A stretch of 64,000 bases of DNA from Euwallacea fornicatus (lineage: Eukaryota; Arthropoda; Insecta; Coleoptera; Curculionidae). The notes beneath the pieces are model-generated. The model was given only the letters and a program-made list of their open reading frames with translations. It ran no database searches and was not told the origin of the DNA. The stretch spans positions 620,001 through 684,000 of the forward strand of contig NC_089555.1 of assembly GCF_040115645.1 (NCBI RefSeq). Reading direction: 5' to 3'. The translations under genes and the position numbers were made by a program. Shown in pieces: positions 11,295 through 22,224 of the stretch (position 1 is its first letter; each line of letters starts with the position of its first letter).

Positions 11295-14200
11295 GATAAT
11301 TGTTTTTTTCCTGAAATTACAAGTAAACTTGTAGGAGTCCGAGGGGCTGTTAAAAAGGCCACGCTCAAGTGCACGAAATTGCGAATATCAAAAAGTTAGG
11401 ACACCACGCTCCTTGGAACCAAATACATGTCTGCACGACAACGAGTTCAGGCTTGTCTCCCCTGGACACGCCCTTTCCTTGCCCTGCTGAGTACCGCCAC
11501 CAAATGCGGCGTCATGTTATATCGCGTTCATCGTTAAAAGTAGTACTCCCAAATTTGAACTGAATATGTAAACTTTAGAAACTTTAAACAAAAGTTTAAG
11601 AGCCATTTCCAGTGGTTCTCAAACTTTCCATCACAGCTCCTCTGCAAAGAACCTGCTGGCTCACGCCTTGTTTTTCAACAACAGACTTGATGATGCAAGT
11701 AATAATTGAAAGCGCGCCCACGTCCATAAAAACGGTTTTTCTCGTTTTCGTTTACGACAGGAACCAATAATGCATACTTTTTGAACTACCCTGTATGCTA
11801 TCGCTTTCTGGCGACCCCGCAGAGCTCTTGAGATCACCGCTACGTCAAGGTGGTACCGGGCCTATTCTAATATACGTACAAGGAGCAGATTTTGAATCAC
11901 GTGGTGCACGGTACTCTCCATGCGTGCAACCACTTGGAATTGAAATCTGGAAGGGAAATTTTTCATGGCTGTAAGGTGTGTTGCGTCTCGAAAACTGTTT
12001 TGTTCATCGCCACGATCACTCGCGACACCTGTCTGATGTTATCCCGAGTCAAAATGTGCTTGCGTGAACTGGAAGGAAATGACCGTACCCGGACATTCGC
12101 GTACGCACGCAATTGGAGATATACAGGTCGGCCCAAAAACACCGAATACCGAAGTTATTTTGAGTCTTCTGAATGGCGACGCCGCAAACGGAATTTTTAT
12201 CCAGAAGCAGAAGTAGCGGAACAAGAACTCACAGCACGGGGGGCCGTTCCGTTACCAATTTGATCACCACAACCACTGTCTGGTCGAAACGTGTTTAATT
12301 CTTCAATATTTCCCGAGCTGGGGGGATAGATTGTACCATAATGAGGTCTGACGTAAGTAGCTACTTCGTTGTAATCCTTTAATTTACAGCAGTGTTTAAA
12401 TCCAATAAAGGAAAGCCTGAAAAGTGGTAATATTAGCGATAAATTTCCATCGATTGACTGGACCCGAACAAGCTGTTCGTTGATGTGGCATTCTGAGATT
12501 GACCGGTATTAGGCGAGGAACGGACGATCGGACTGTTCTTCATTCACACACCGTTGAGCAAATCCTCCAAACGTCACATGTCTATGGCTCCAACCGGACG
12601 ACACGTAATACTTTTCCTTCCACTCGGATTTGAATGAAATATTACCCCTTTTTGGGAAATTACGATCATCCCGGTCCTCGTCCATCTAATAGACGTACAG
12701 GATGACGTACAAAACACCTCAAAGAAACTAATGAACAGATGGAGATCGTAATGGTCATGGTTAAATGAACATCAAAGCGACTGCGGTGCATGTAGCACTG
12801 ATTCGTTATAAGAGAAGGCATTATGCGGGTGTGGTACCAAGCTAACATCAAAAGTAAGCGGCATGCTACAACTTACAACATTTACAACACATGGGCTTTT
12901 TGTACGTGTTAAATGTGCTTATTAGACCGCAAATTTAAATCCTCAAGGCAACAAATCGAGGCTTAACAGCGTCGGTTTCTCCTTGAGGTATAGATATTGA
13001 GCTGTAAACAATTGAGCTTAGGGGCTCTGTCATTACTCAATAAAGCGTTGACGCTGCGGGTGACGAAACTCATGCACATTTCGTACCTCTTCTCTCATTC
13101 AATTCTTTACACTACCTGGCCCACTTTTGTTCCCTATCACATGATCTGCGGTCATCACTCATGCGTGCACTGATCGAGATTAGTTTTTTGAGACCCTCAG
13201 GTATTTTTTTTTCATAAAAAAAGAAAAAAAAAACCGTTGCAGCTTTTGTGGTCTGAAATAAAACTTTTCATCGTCATACAGTAACAGAGGCTAATCCACG
13301 TAAGTGGCTTTTATTGATTTGTCCAGCGCCGATAGTGTCAAATGAAGACGTCAAAAGAATCGGCGAGTCAAAGACACGTGTCCGGCACGTGCCCGGAATA
13401 TTAACATTGACGCCGATAGGGGAGATTTCGATTTGACGACTAAGACCCGTCAAATTACGTCGCAGAGCGATTTGATACGAATTAAATCGTTACACGACGC
13501 TAAAAATATTTGTTAAATAAGGTCACGTGGCATATTTTTGTTTTAGACCAGTTGGTGTGGACCGTGGGAACAGTAACAATTATTAACATGCGAATGACTT
13601 ATCCAGCTGGGCGGTCGGCGCTTACCAAACCCTTTACTTCGTTTGCAATTAGCATGAAAATCGCCCGTAAAAAAACAACGTTGATGATGGTTGTGGAAAG
13701 TTGAAACGTCGAAGTTCACGCATGTCGCCGCCAAGTTGTAGAGGAGGAAAAGTTGGAACGGTGACGCGCGAGTCATTTTGAATGTACAATTAACAACCTG
13801 AGGAAGAAATAAAAACGTTTTTTTTCCAAAAATTTAGTTTTGTTCGTGACTCCGAGTTCAAAATTTCAATCGGCATTTGTTGAACGGAAAAGTTCGCTCA
13901 GGACCTCGCACCGTTTACGGTGGCCGAGATCCCCATCGTTCAAGTCCAGTAACTGACCGCCGAGACCCGCAAACGTCCCTTTGGAGTTTGATACAAATTT
14001 TCAAAAAGTCGCAGCAAAATTTCGTCGAAAACTAAAAGAAGTCTCAAAAGTTCTTCAGCCGACCTGCAAAAAATCCTCGGAGGTGGTTCCCAAATAACCC
14101 TTCTTGAACCCGAAAATTGGCGCTAACTATTAAAGCTCTCACATTTGGACTCATATGCAACAGGTCTCACAGATTTTGAGAAAATTCCTCACATTTTTTG

Positions 14201-15199
14201 GGTTTAAGAAATCGCCCAAACTATTCTTCCGGCATCCGCAATGATGTTCTCAGAAACCTCAGTGAGATTTAAACGAAAAGTCCTTTAGCACGCGCACGAA
14301 AAAGTCTCAAAAACTCCGAAAATGTCCTAATTGCAATGACTAAGAAGTTTTTTAAATTTCTTAAAGATGAAATCTCTAAAATCTCTCGGAAGTACGTATT
14401 CTTCATGAATTAGTCTCAAGTTCCGCCACAGAAACACCTCGAAAAATCCTCCAGAAAACTACGAGAGATTGAATAAATTTCAAATTTTTAGGAAATTTCA
14501 TAACGGAATATGAGAATTTGCTGGAAATACATAGAGAAAAATCCCCTGGTTATCGTCTTGTTGGGGGATTGGGTCAGGCCCTCCGAAAAATTTCTCATCT
14601 TCTTTGAGGCCTTTGGGCCCAATCTGTTAGATTCCGTTGGATGTCTTGAGCTATTTTCAAATCTTCTTAAAAAGTTTGACCTTTTGCTGGAGTTTTAAGG
14701 TTCCCAAAAGTTCCTTGACGCACACAGGGCCGGCATTGCCACCGTAATTGCTAATTTAACTAAGCTCCATGGCCATACTATCTACTTATAGTTCGTAGGA
14801 TTTTTAATTCCATAAATCGTTTGAAATTTTTCTCAGTTTTATATGAACTGAAATTTTGCATGACCAGTAGAAAAAAGTTTGGCAGCAATTTCAAACGAAT
14901 TACTCACGCTCCACTGCTATTGGCTGGGGTTGTTTTGGGGGAATAAAGGGTGGGTAAGGGCCCGTTTTGCGCTCGACGTGTGTCAAGAACAGGCAAGACG
15001 CCACTTCCAATACGATGTTTTGCGGTAATTGGATTAAAATTTTAATTAATCCAAAAATCGCACCACACTTATTAAGCTCGACAATGGTTCGGCTTGATTG
15101 GAGCTTTTTCCCGTTTGTTGATTTCCAGTTCAAATAAAATTTCAATTAGTTTCTACAAGCTTTACTCCCATTCACATTACCATCTTAACATTTTGCTGC
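11295..15199. other. intergenic, repeat-like in part
   Basis: No host exon recognised. From about 13980 to 14700 the text is a degenerate mosaic of short motifs such as TCTCAAAAA, CTCCGAAAA and TCCTCGGA, like the stretches at 48980-49260 and 49440-49810. The open frame at 11892-12263 (123 aa) is arginine-rich with no family likeness that I can name. Confidence 0.4.
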
Positions 15200-15656
15200 T
15201 CAGGGTTGCTGTCTGGTACCAAACTTATTGAAGGAAGGGACCCAGAATACTTTACCGGCATCTGCTGCTCCAGGCTCCTTGACGACTGAGACCAGAAAGT
15301 CTGGGAACTCCGCTAGGGGGGTCAACCCCTCAATGGTGGAACTGGAGGAGTTGTTAAAAACCTTAGAGAGCACAGAGCTCGGTTGTTGTGCCAGCAACAT
15401 TTGAGGTAGAATCTTTGACAAGTTGGAGAAGGTGAGGGCAGGTGTGACGGTCTTATCGGCGACACTGACAGTCTGCTGAAGGGTCGAAGTGATGTCGTCA
15501 GCTGGCGGGTCTGGAGCTGTTAAATCTGCAGGAGCTCCGATTGCGGTCTATATATTAAAAAAAAAAAAAAAAAAAAAGCCCAGTTGGTGGGAATGGACTG
15601 TTTCGCTGTTCACTTACTGCGGTAAAGTAGCAAAGCAGTAGAACTGCACCTCTCAT
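15200..15656 (-). CDS. small secreted protein, unknown family
   Basis: Two exons, 15656-15618 and 15547-15200, are joined in phase 0 across a 70-nt intron with a GTAAGT donor, a T-rich tract of about 20 Ts and a TATAG acceptor. The product is 128 aa. The start MRGAVLLLCYFTA reads as a signal peptide, with likely cleavage near AIGA/PADL. The mature part has no cysteine, is rich in Ser, Pro, Ala and Leu, has Asn-X-Ser sites (NLS, NNS, NSS) and ends KVFWVPSFNKFGTRQQP before TGA at 15202-15200. A TATA box sits upstream (15724-15718) and the leader is short. I do not recognise the family; extracellular or cuticle-associated roles are guesses. A possible donor (GCCGGTAAAG) before the stop leaves open a third exon. 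Confidence 0.65.
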
Positions 15657-15693
15657 GATTATTCTTAGTTTTGTGTTTAAGAACGTGACACTC

Positions 15694-15724
15694 ACTAATG
15701 ATCTGAGAAAACGAGCGTTATATA
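15694..15724 (-). promoter_or_regulatory. TATA box and initiator of the small secreted-protein gene
   Basis: Minus-strand TATATAA at 15724-15718 is followed 17-22 bases later by TCAGATCATTAG (15705-15694), which fits an arthropod initiator (TCATT). A start near 15699 gives a leader of about 43 nt before the ATG at 15656. Spacing is slightly tight but workable. Confidence 0.5.
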
Positions 15725-16540
15725 CTCTTGTAAAATATAACGAAATCGGCAATTTGCCATGTTTCCACTCACTGTACGGTTTTACGGTGATTTAAATCGC
15801 TTCTTTATTCGCTCAATTTCCCAGAGATTTCCTAATCTCGACGTGCGAATGTTTAAAAGTTTCACTTCTGATAACCGTATTACGCATTAATTATATCATT
15901 TCTCTCTGACTTTCTTCGCATCATTATTATTTTCCTTTGTCGGATATCGAGAAATGCCCCGCCCTCGCTATTTCCCTTCCATTGATGCGTGCTTAACGAA
16001 CGCAAACCGCCCTCCGATCCCGCCCTGCTTTCATATCTTTATACAAAAAGAAACATTCTCCTTTGTGGAGGTGCACTCCTTAATATGAATATCTCAGGGG
16101 GCGAGTCGAGATTAGGGATATATCCATTCTATAGGTAAAGCATGAGAAGATAAAGCTTTGTGTTGAGTTGCGATACAATGCAAAAAAGGAAAAAACCTGC
16201 TCGATTTTTCCGATTTAATGGGAGTTTCCGTGACTCTTTGGACATTAAAACTCATATATACAGAAGAGTGGTAATAGAGAACAAGGACGGATTAGTTCCT
16301 CCAGAGATAAAGATTAGAGTCTACAGTGTTTCTAGAATGATACATGAGGGCCGTACGTTGTTTGAACTCTTTCAGGAACTAAAATCACTTATCGTTTCGG
16401 AGTTTCAAAGCCTCAAAACAACTTTGGGTCGGAAAAATTACCTCAAACTTTCTCTTCAATTTCGCTTTCTTTTACCACCAATCAATCGATTTTTTTCTAA
16501 CAGAACACCCCGCATATTTCCCAATATTCAGAGACTGTTA

Positions 16541-17433
16541 TACGAGGTTTATCTGGAAAGTTCGTATAAATAATATAAATCGTCGTTTAACAGTCAGAAT
16601 GATCGCTGAAAATCTTTTTTTTTTTTGAGTAAAACAGTCGTTCATCAAATGTTAACGGAAAAATTAGAAATGAAGAAGTCGTGTGTCAAAATCGTTCCAA
16701 AGCTCTTGTCTCCAGAACAAAAAGCGCGTGGGGGTGGCATGCTGTGAAGCCTGGGCGGAATCTGAAGAGGGTGGTGACTTTCTCGATAAGGTAATTACCG
16801 GAGATGACTCTTGGTTTTACGATTTTGATTTGGAACTCAAATCCCAAGGCAAGGAATGGAAACAAGCTGGGAAGCCAAGGACGAAAAAGTCGAGGAAATC
16901 GAGGTCGAATGTCAAAACAATATTGATGGTTTTTTTCGATTATCAAGGACTCATCCACTGAGAATTCATCCCTCCACGCCAGACTATCAATGGAAACTTC
17001 TACATTGATATCCCGAGACGCCTCAAAGCTCGCGTGGCTCGACTAAATTTGGCCCAAGGGAGGCGGCGGATTCTCCATCACGACAATGCCCCTGCTCACA
17101 TTTCCCTAATTGTGCGTGAGTTTTTGACCTCAAATTCCATTAACATGACGGAACACCTCCCTTATTCATCGGATTTGGCACCGTGTGACTTTTTTCTATT
17201 TCCTAAATGCAAGGTGGTGTTTCGGGGACGGCACTTGGGTGATACGGAGGCCATCGAAGCTGATACAAGAGAGCTGAAAAACCGCAAAACAGAGGACTTC
17301 CAAGACGCTTTCCAGCAGTAGAAACGAAAATGGCGCAAGCGTATTTTGAAGGAGACAAAATTGAATTATCTCATTGAACGTAAAATACATTTTTTGTTTC
17401 ACTTTTATACGGACTTTCCGGACAAACCTCGTA
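16541..17433 (+). mobile_element. internally deleted mariner element (D34D)
   Basis: Inverted ends match over about 30 bases: TACGAGGTTTATCTGGAAAG at 16541 against TACGAGGTTTGTCCGGAAAG read inward from 17433, each with a TA at the edge. Inside, pieces of a mariner transposase appear in order: KIVPKLLSPEQKAR (about 16688), FLDKVITGDDSWFYDFD (16771-16830), HHDNAPAH (about 17078-17101) and YSSDLAPCDFFLFP (about 17163-17204). I count 34 residues between the second and third Asp. The N-terminal HTH region is missing and the total is about 890 bp against about 1.3 kb for intact elements. Frameshifts and stops (16959-16961, 17319-17321) show it is inactive. The TIRs are intact enough that a related transposase might still bind them. 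Confidence 0.9.
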
Positions 17434-17867
17434 TCTCTAATACCAACTTGATCCGAAGAGATGGTTACTAATCACGTGTGTTTAATCAGTTATCGAGGCT
17501 CAAAGAAGACCATTCTACAGATTTTTTTTACTTCTTCACTAGTTTTCTAGTCTTCCACAATCCAAAAAGCGAGGATGTAAACAGATTACTCCGTATATTT
17601 TTTAATATTCAAATCCATCAATTATAAAGCATATGGTTCTCCCTATACCTATCTCTAACCGTTTCGGATATTCGGAGTCTTAAAGATATCCTCTATGTAG
17701 GGAAAATTGCCACAAACTTTGGCTTCCATTTTCCCTTCTTTTATGGTTCAAAAGTTGACTTTTTCGAATGGAACGCCCTGAATATTTTTGGATATTCATA
17801 AATCTTAATTCAAAGGAATGATTTCTGTTATGCCAGCGCGCATGCTATAGTGGGGGGTTGCATATAA

Positions 17868-18438
17868 CATACAGAGTGTCGTTGAGTTTCTGAAAGATCT
17901 AACATTGGTAACAATAAATGTAATGTGGCTTATACAGGATGGTGCAACAACGCATTTCAGTGTGGTTGGTCGCGAATTTTTAACAATAACATGCGGAAAT
18001 CGCTGGATTGGTCGAGACGGGCCTCACTTGTAGCCTGCTCGATCCCCGGATTTAACCTCCCTGGATTATTTTTTATGGGGGCATCCGAAGTTATTAGTTT
18101 GCAATACTTCAGTGGAAAACGTGGAAGATTTGCAAAATAGAATCATTCCTGGGTGTGACTCGATAAGAAACGACCTAGTTGCTTTCGAAAGAGTTCGGGA
18201 GTCAATGAGAAGATTGGATCTTTGCATCCTAGATGAAGGTAATGATTTTCGACAGTTTTAAGAAACTTTACATGTAATATTTAGTAATAAAATTTTGATA
18301 TTGTCGAAAATTTTTCTCGCCCTGTATCTTCGGTGAAAAGAGGCTTTTCAAAACTCATCAAAGTCCAAAATATTCTTAGAATTGTCCAGAGGATAACTCC
18401 TTGAATTTTTACCGTATGTTTAACGGACACCCTCTATA
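17868..18438 (+). mobile_element. decayed DDE-endonuclease transposon with short TIRs
   Basis: The frame 17926-18261 reads WLIQDGATTHFSVVGREFL, then RWIGRDGPHL, a stop, PARSPDLTSLDYFLWGHPK, and runs to TAA. This matches the FQQDGAPAH, RWIGRxGP and WPARSPDLTPLDFFLWG signatures of the Tc1/mariner-related DDE endonucleases common in insect genomes. Only one internal stop interrupts 112 codons, so decay is moderate, but the N-terminal half is absent. Possible ends are ATACAGAGTGTCGTT (17870) and, inverted, ATAGAGGGTGTCCGTT (ending 18438). Confidence 0.7.
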
Positions 18439-21400
18439 TGCCAACATGATTGAATTATTAAAGTAAAAATACTTCCTCGAGAGTTATTTCACCGCCATAA
18501 GATGCAGTAAACCGATTTTGGAGTGATTGCCCCGAAATCGATCTACTCTCCCTCTTGAAACTACGCAATTTAAAACAAATTTAAAACAGAGAAATGCACC
18601 CCTCAGGGGGTGAATTCAACCACTATCGGTCTCCACACATAGGAAACGTAGGCACAAGACATATTATTCGACATAGGAAATAAGCCCCGTTTCTGGATTA
18701 GGCTGATTGAAAAGTTAACCCCCAGGGCAGGTGAGATAACACGGGGTGGATCCCTCGCCGGATAGGGGGAAATAGATAGGGACGAGCAAAGTATTTGTTT
18801 ATTGACGGTTAAATTTAAAACGCATTGCCAATGCGGCTTTTTATGAACCACAGATGCCATTGTGTGGCGTTGTTGGTAAAATGGCCGCCATTTTGTGGGT
18901 TTCGGGGGGTGAGAAGGGCAGGTGGTGGGATGCGACTTTATAAGAAGCTTCTTAGTTAAACGATAAAAAGGAAATAGTCAGAATGTTTAAACGTTTATCG
19001 AAGGTAAATGGCAACGTTGCCCTTAGGTATTGCTTTTAAACGTGTCTGGTTTATGATGAGTAGGGATGCCCGATTGGGCTCAAAATCTTTGACTTAAGGA
19101 GTTTTTAAAATGCACTAAACCGACTCAAAATTTTGGGTGCTTTGTGTCATAACTGTCGATTTCGAGTTACGATCAAATTGTTTTTTTTTTCAGCGCGATT
19201 TGCTCTTTGTGTTCAAGTGACGTCAATCAAACTGAAAAAAAAAATTCAGTAATTCTAATTTCCCAGAACTCGCCCTTTCAAACGAATAGCAATGTCCTCA
19301 AAGGAACAATATTGCCACTACTGCCGATTAGTAACTTACGGCAGATTGTCAACAACCCTCGACCATAAACATTTAATTCCGAAAGGGCTTTAGAAGAAAG
19401 CAAACTCACTTTACGATCTACATACCTAGTAACATTGATAATAGAAATCTGCGCGGACTGCGTTTGATGAATGAAATATCCAGGGGCGTATCGCATGAAA
19501 TTGCCTACGGGAGATGTCTCTCGCTACAAATCACAAAATGTTAATTCTGGAATTTCCTCATAATCCAGTTTGGAAAAGCAGTTCAGAGGCGCCCCTGTGA
19601 GCCGGCACAAGAGCGAATTCGTCCCCCAATTGCAATTAGGCCTTCATGACTTGCGATTGCTATTAACTCAATTTGGTCGCGCGTTATTTGCTTGTATTAA
19701 GTGCTTGACTGGCGACCCTTGTAGGTCCTTCTGTCTGCATCAGCCACATCTCGTCGTAGTCTGCACAGAGCATCGGAAAATTAATGGGATTTCGAATTGA
19801 AACTACTCGAATTTTTGTTCAGAGCATTTATTATGTTTTAACAGAAACCAAAGAAACAATGCTTAGCGCTTAGAGTCTAAAAACATGATGATATAGTGAT
19901 ATGATAGTAACAATCTCGTCGAAAATATAACATATATGTCATTCGAGTTTATAAAAAATCACGGTTCGGCAGGAAAAGCAGGCATCATAGTTTGGTAAAC
20001 GGTTGAGGTTGGACCTTCAGCAAATGTCAAATTAGTGGCTACGCACTAAATTTCTAACCTCACTCATTCGATCTGCCGAGGTTTTAACCTCACACACTAG
20101 TCAAAGCCGGTCGCTGTCACTTGTTTTCAATGGCGAACCAAGATTCTTACTATTTTTGAATAAAATATGCATGTCCAGCAACTTTACTGCTGCTTGCAAA
20201 TACACACATTACATCGTTATCTTTATTAATATAATTTGACACTGAAATCTAATAATTTTGAACCCTGCTAATGATAAACTTTGAAGCATCTATTATAGTA
20301 ACCATGTCTAAACATTAATTTTAAATAATTTACCAATGAGCAACTGCGTCTGTTTTGCTTGATTGCACAGAAAATTTTAATAGGAAAATATTAGAAATCG
20401 ACAATGTAAACTAAATTGGGATATAAAAGTAGTTTTATGTGAAATCTAAATACATTGCTCCCCAGTATCAGTATAGATGTTTGAGCATATAATTTGAGAG
20501 GGACATCTACATGTAAAAACTATGCAATATCGCAGTGAAGGTTCGGTTGTCCCACATTTGACTGATTAAGGGCAGCAGCCAAAGCCTCAACACGACATTC
20601 GTTTGCTCTATTATTGCTGAATTATTTACATACTTCAAGGTGGAAAGCGGGGAAATGTTTAGTTAGAAAATTTGGCAGTTGTCTTAGCAAACAGACCTTT
20701 GGAAAATATTATCGGACTTGTTCAAAAAATCGTTTTTATAGTCCAATTGTTGTATATCATTATAACGTATATCAATATTTATATATTTAGTGTCATTTAC
20801 ACACATATCAAATATGTATAGTATATAAGCTAATATCAAGGTTTCAGTATGTATTAAATATTTACTTTTATTATTATATTAATTTTAAAGCGGAATGCTG
20901 AGAGATCAACATATAAATATTGCCACAATACTAATATACTATATTTATGTATCTGATTTTGATAAGAGTTCGCATTAACAAGTCATAAAGCTTTTAATCT
21001 TAGTGAAGCGTACAGGGTATTTTTGAAAAATCCCCCCAACGCGTCTTTTTCTATTTCGTCAGAAAAATATAGAAAACGCAGCAACGCCGGTTCTGCTCCA
21101 CGTTGCCCACTTCAAATGATCGAGATTGCTTTCTTTTCCATTCGACGCTCGCACAAAATTAAAAAGGGCGAATTAACGCAATCCGGCAACGTCGCCACAC
21201 GTCTGACGGGAAATGACGACATATCCATCCAAAGTTGTCGGCTTTTTACGTCGCGAAAATACAGGAGACGTCGTACCAATCTGGGGTGTGCTTCCCTTTT
21301 GCAACCTAATTTAATTGTCAATTTGAGACAGCTACATTGCCAAACTTCCAATGCTTCGGTTTCCTATTGGAACGTCGGACAGCGAGTACCGTTCGCAGAC

Positions 21401-22224
21401 ACGGAATAATAAATTCGTCAAAATCACTCAACGCGGCAACGTTGTCTGGGCGTCGACAGCAATTACTTCAATTTGCCAAGTTTAAATTTCGGAAATTACA
21501 GTTGATGAAAAATTCCTGGGAAACGGGAAATTAACAAAACGCGCAAACTTGGCCGTATTTTGATACTCTTACATGAGAAAGAACAGCTGTGTTGCCGATT
21601 CTCACAATATTAAAATATCGCTGCCATTTCGCGAGTAATGCTAATAACAAACGAAAGCTACGATGTTGTCAAATTTAAATTTTGACGCGATTCAAAATTT
21701 TCATCTCGGTCGAAACGATTTTCGGGAAGCTGAAAACGTGTCCTAACTGAGGGACACCAAGAAGTGGCTAAAAAGATATAATGGGCATGAAGGAAAATTC
21801 TAGAAAATGGACTATTTCGAAAGTGACGAAACGAGGAAGATATTTGAAGAAAAAGAAATTGCGTTACCCATCACGTAAGACCATAAAAATGCGTTTCAAA
21901 AACACCCAGTAATAATCGTTATTTTAAAACGCCTTTCCAACGTTTTTCCTATTAAATGTACACTGAAAGTTTAAAACAAAACTAGAAATTACTAAAAAGT
22001 TTGACTCAAACGTATTTTTGGATTCTCCTCACTTCTGGATTCCGTAATACATCACCATGACTAAAACCAGCATTTTCACATCAGTTTTTCCTCAATGCTC
22101 CCAACTCCCTTACGGCCCATCCTATTTGAATTAAACCTCTCACTGTCACTAAAATTGACGTCATGCTTTTGTGCGTATCATGAATAAACTTGCTCACACA
22201 CAGATTTCCTTACAATTCCCCAAT
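18439..22224. other. intergenic / possible ANKS1 3' UTR
   Basis: No coding exon recognised. About 20150-21000 is strongly AT-rich. Minus-strand AATAAA hexamers (plus TTTATT) occur near 20222 and 20868 and could end ANKS1 transcripts, but I cannot choose between them. TACAGGGTATTTTT near 21012 looks like a transposon terminus. Confidence 0.35.

Noticed and set aside
16160..16573. 137-aa open frame on the plus strand
   Set aside because: It runs into the left TIR of the mariner, shows no family likeness and has low-complexity basic residues; probably chance.
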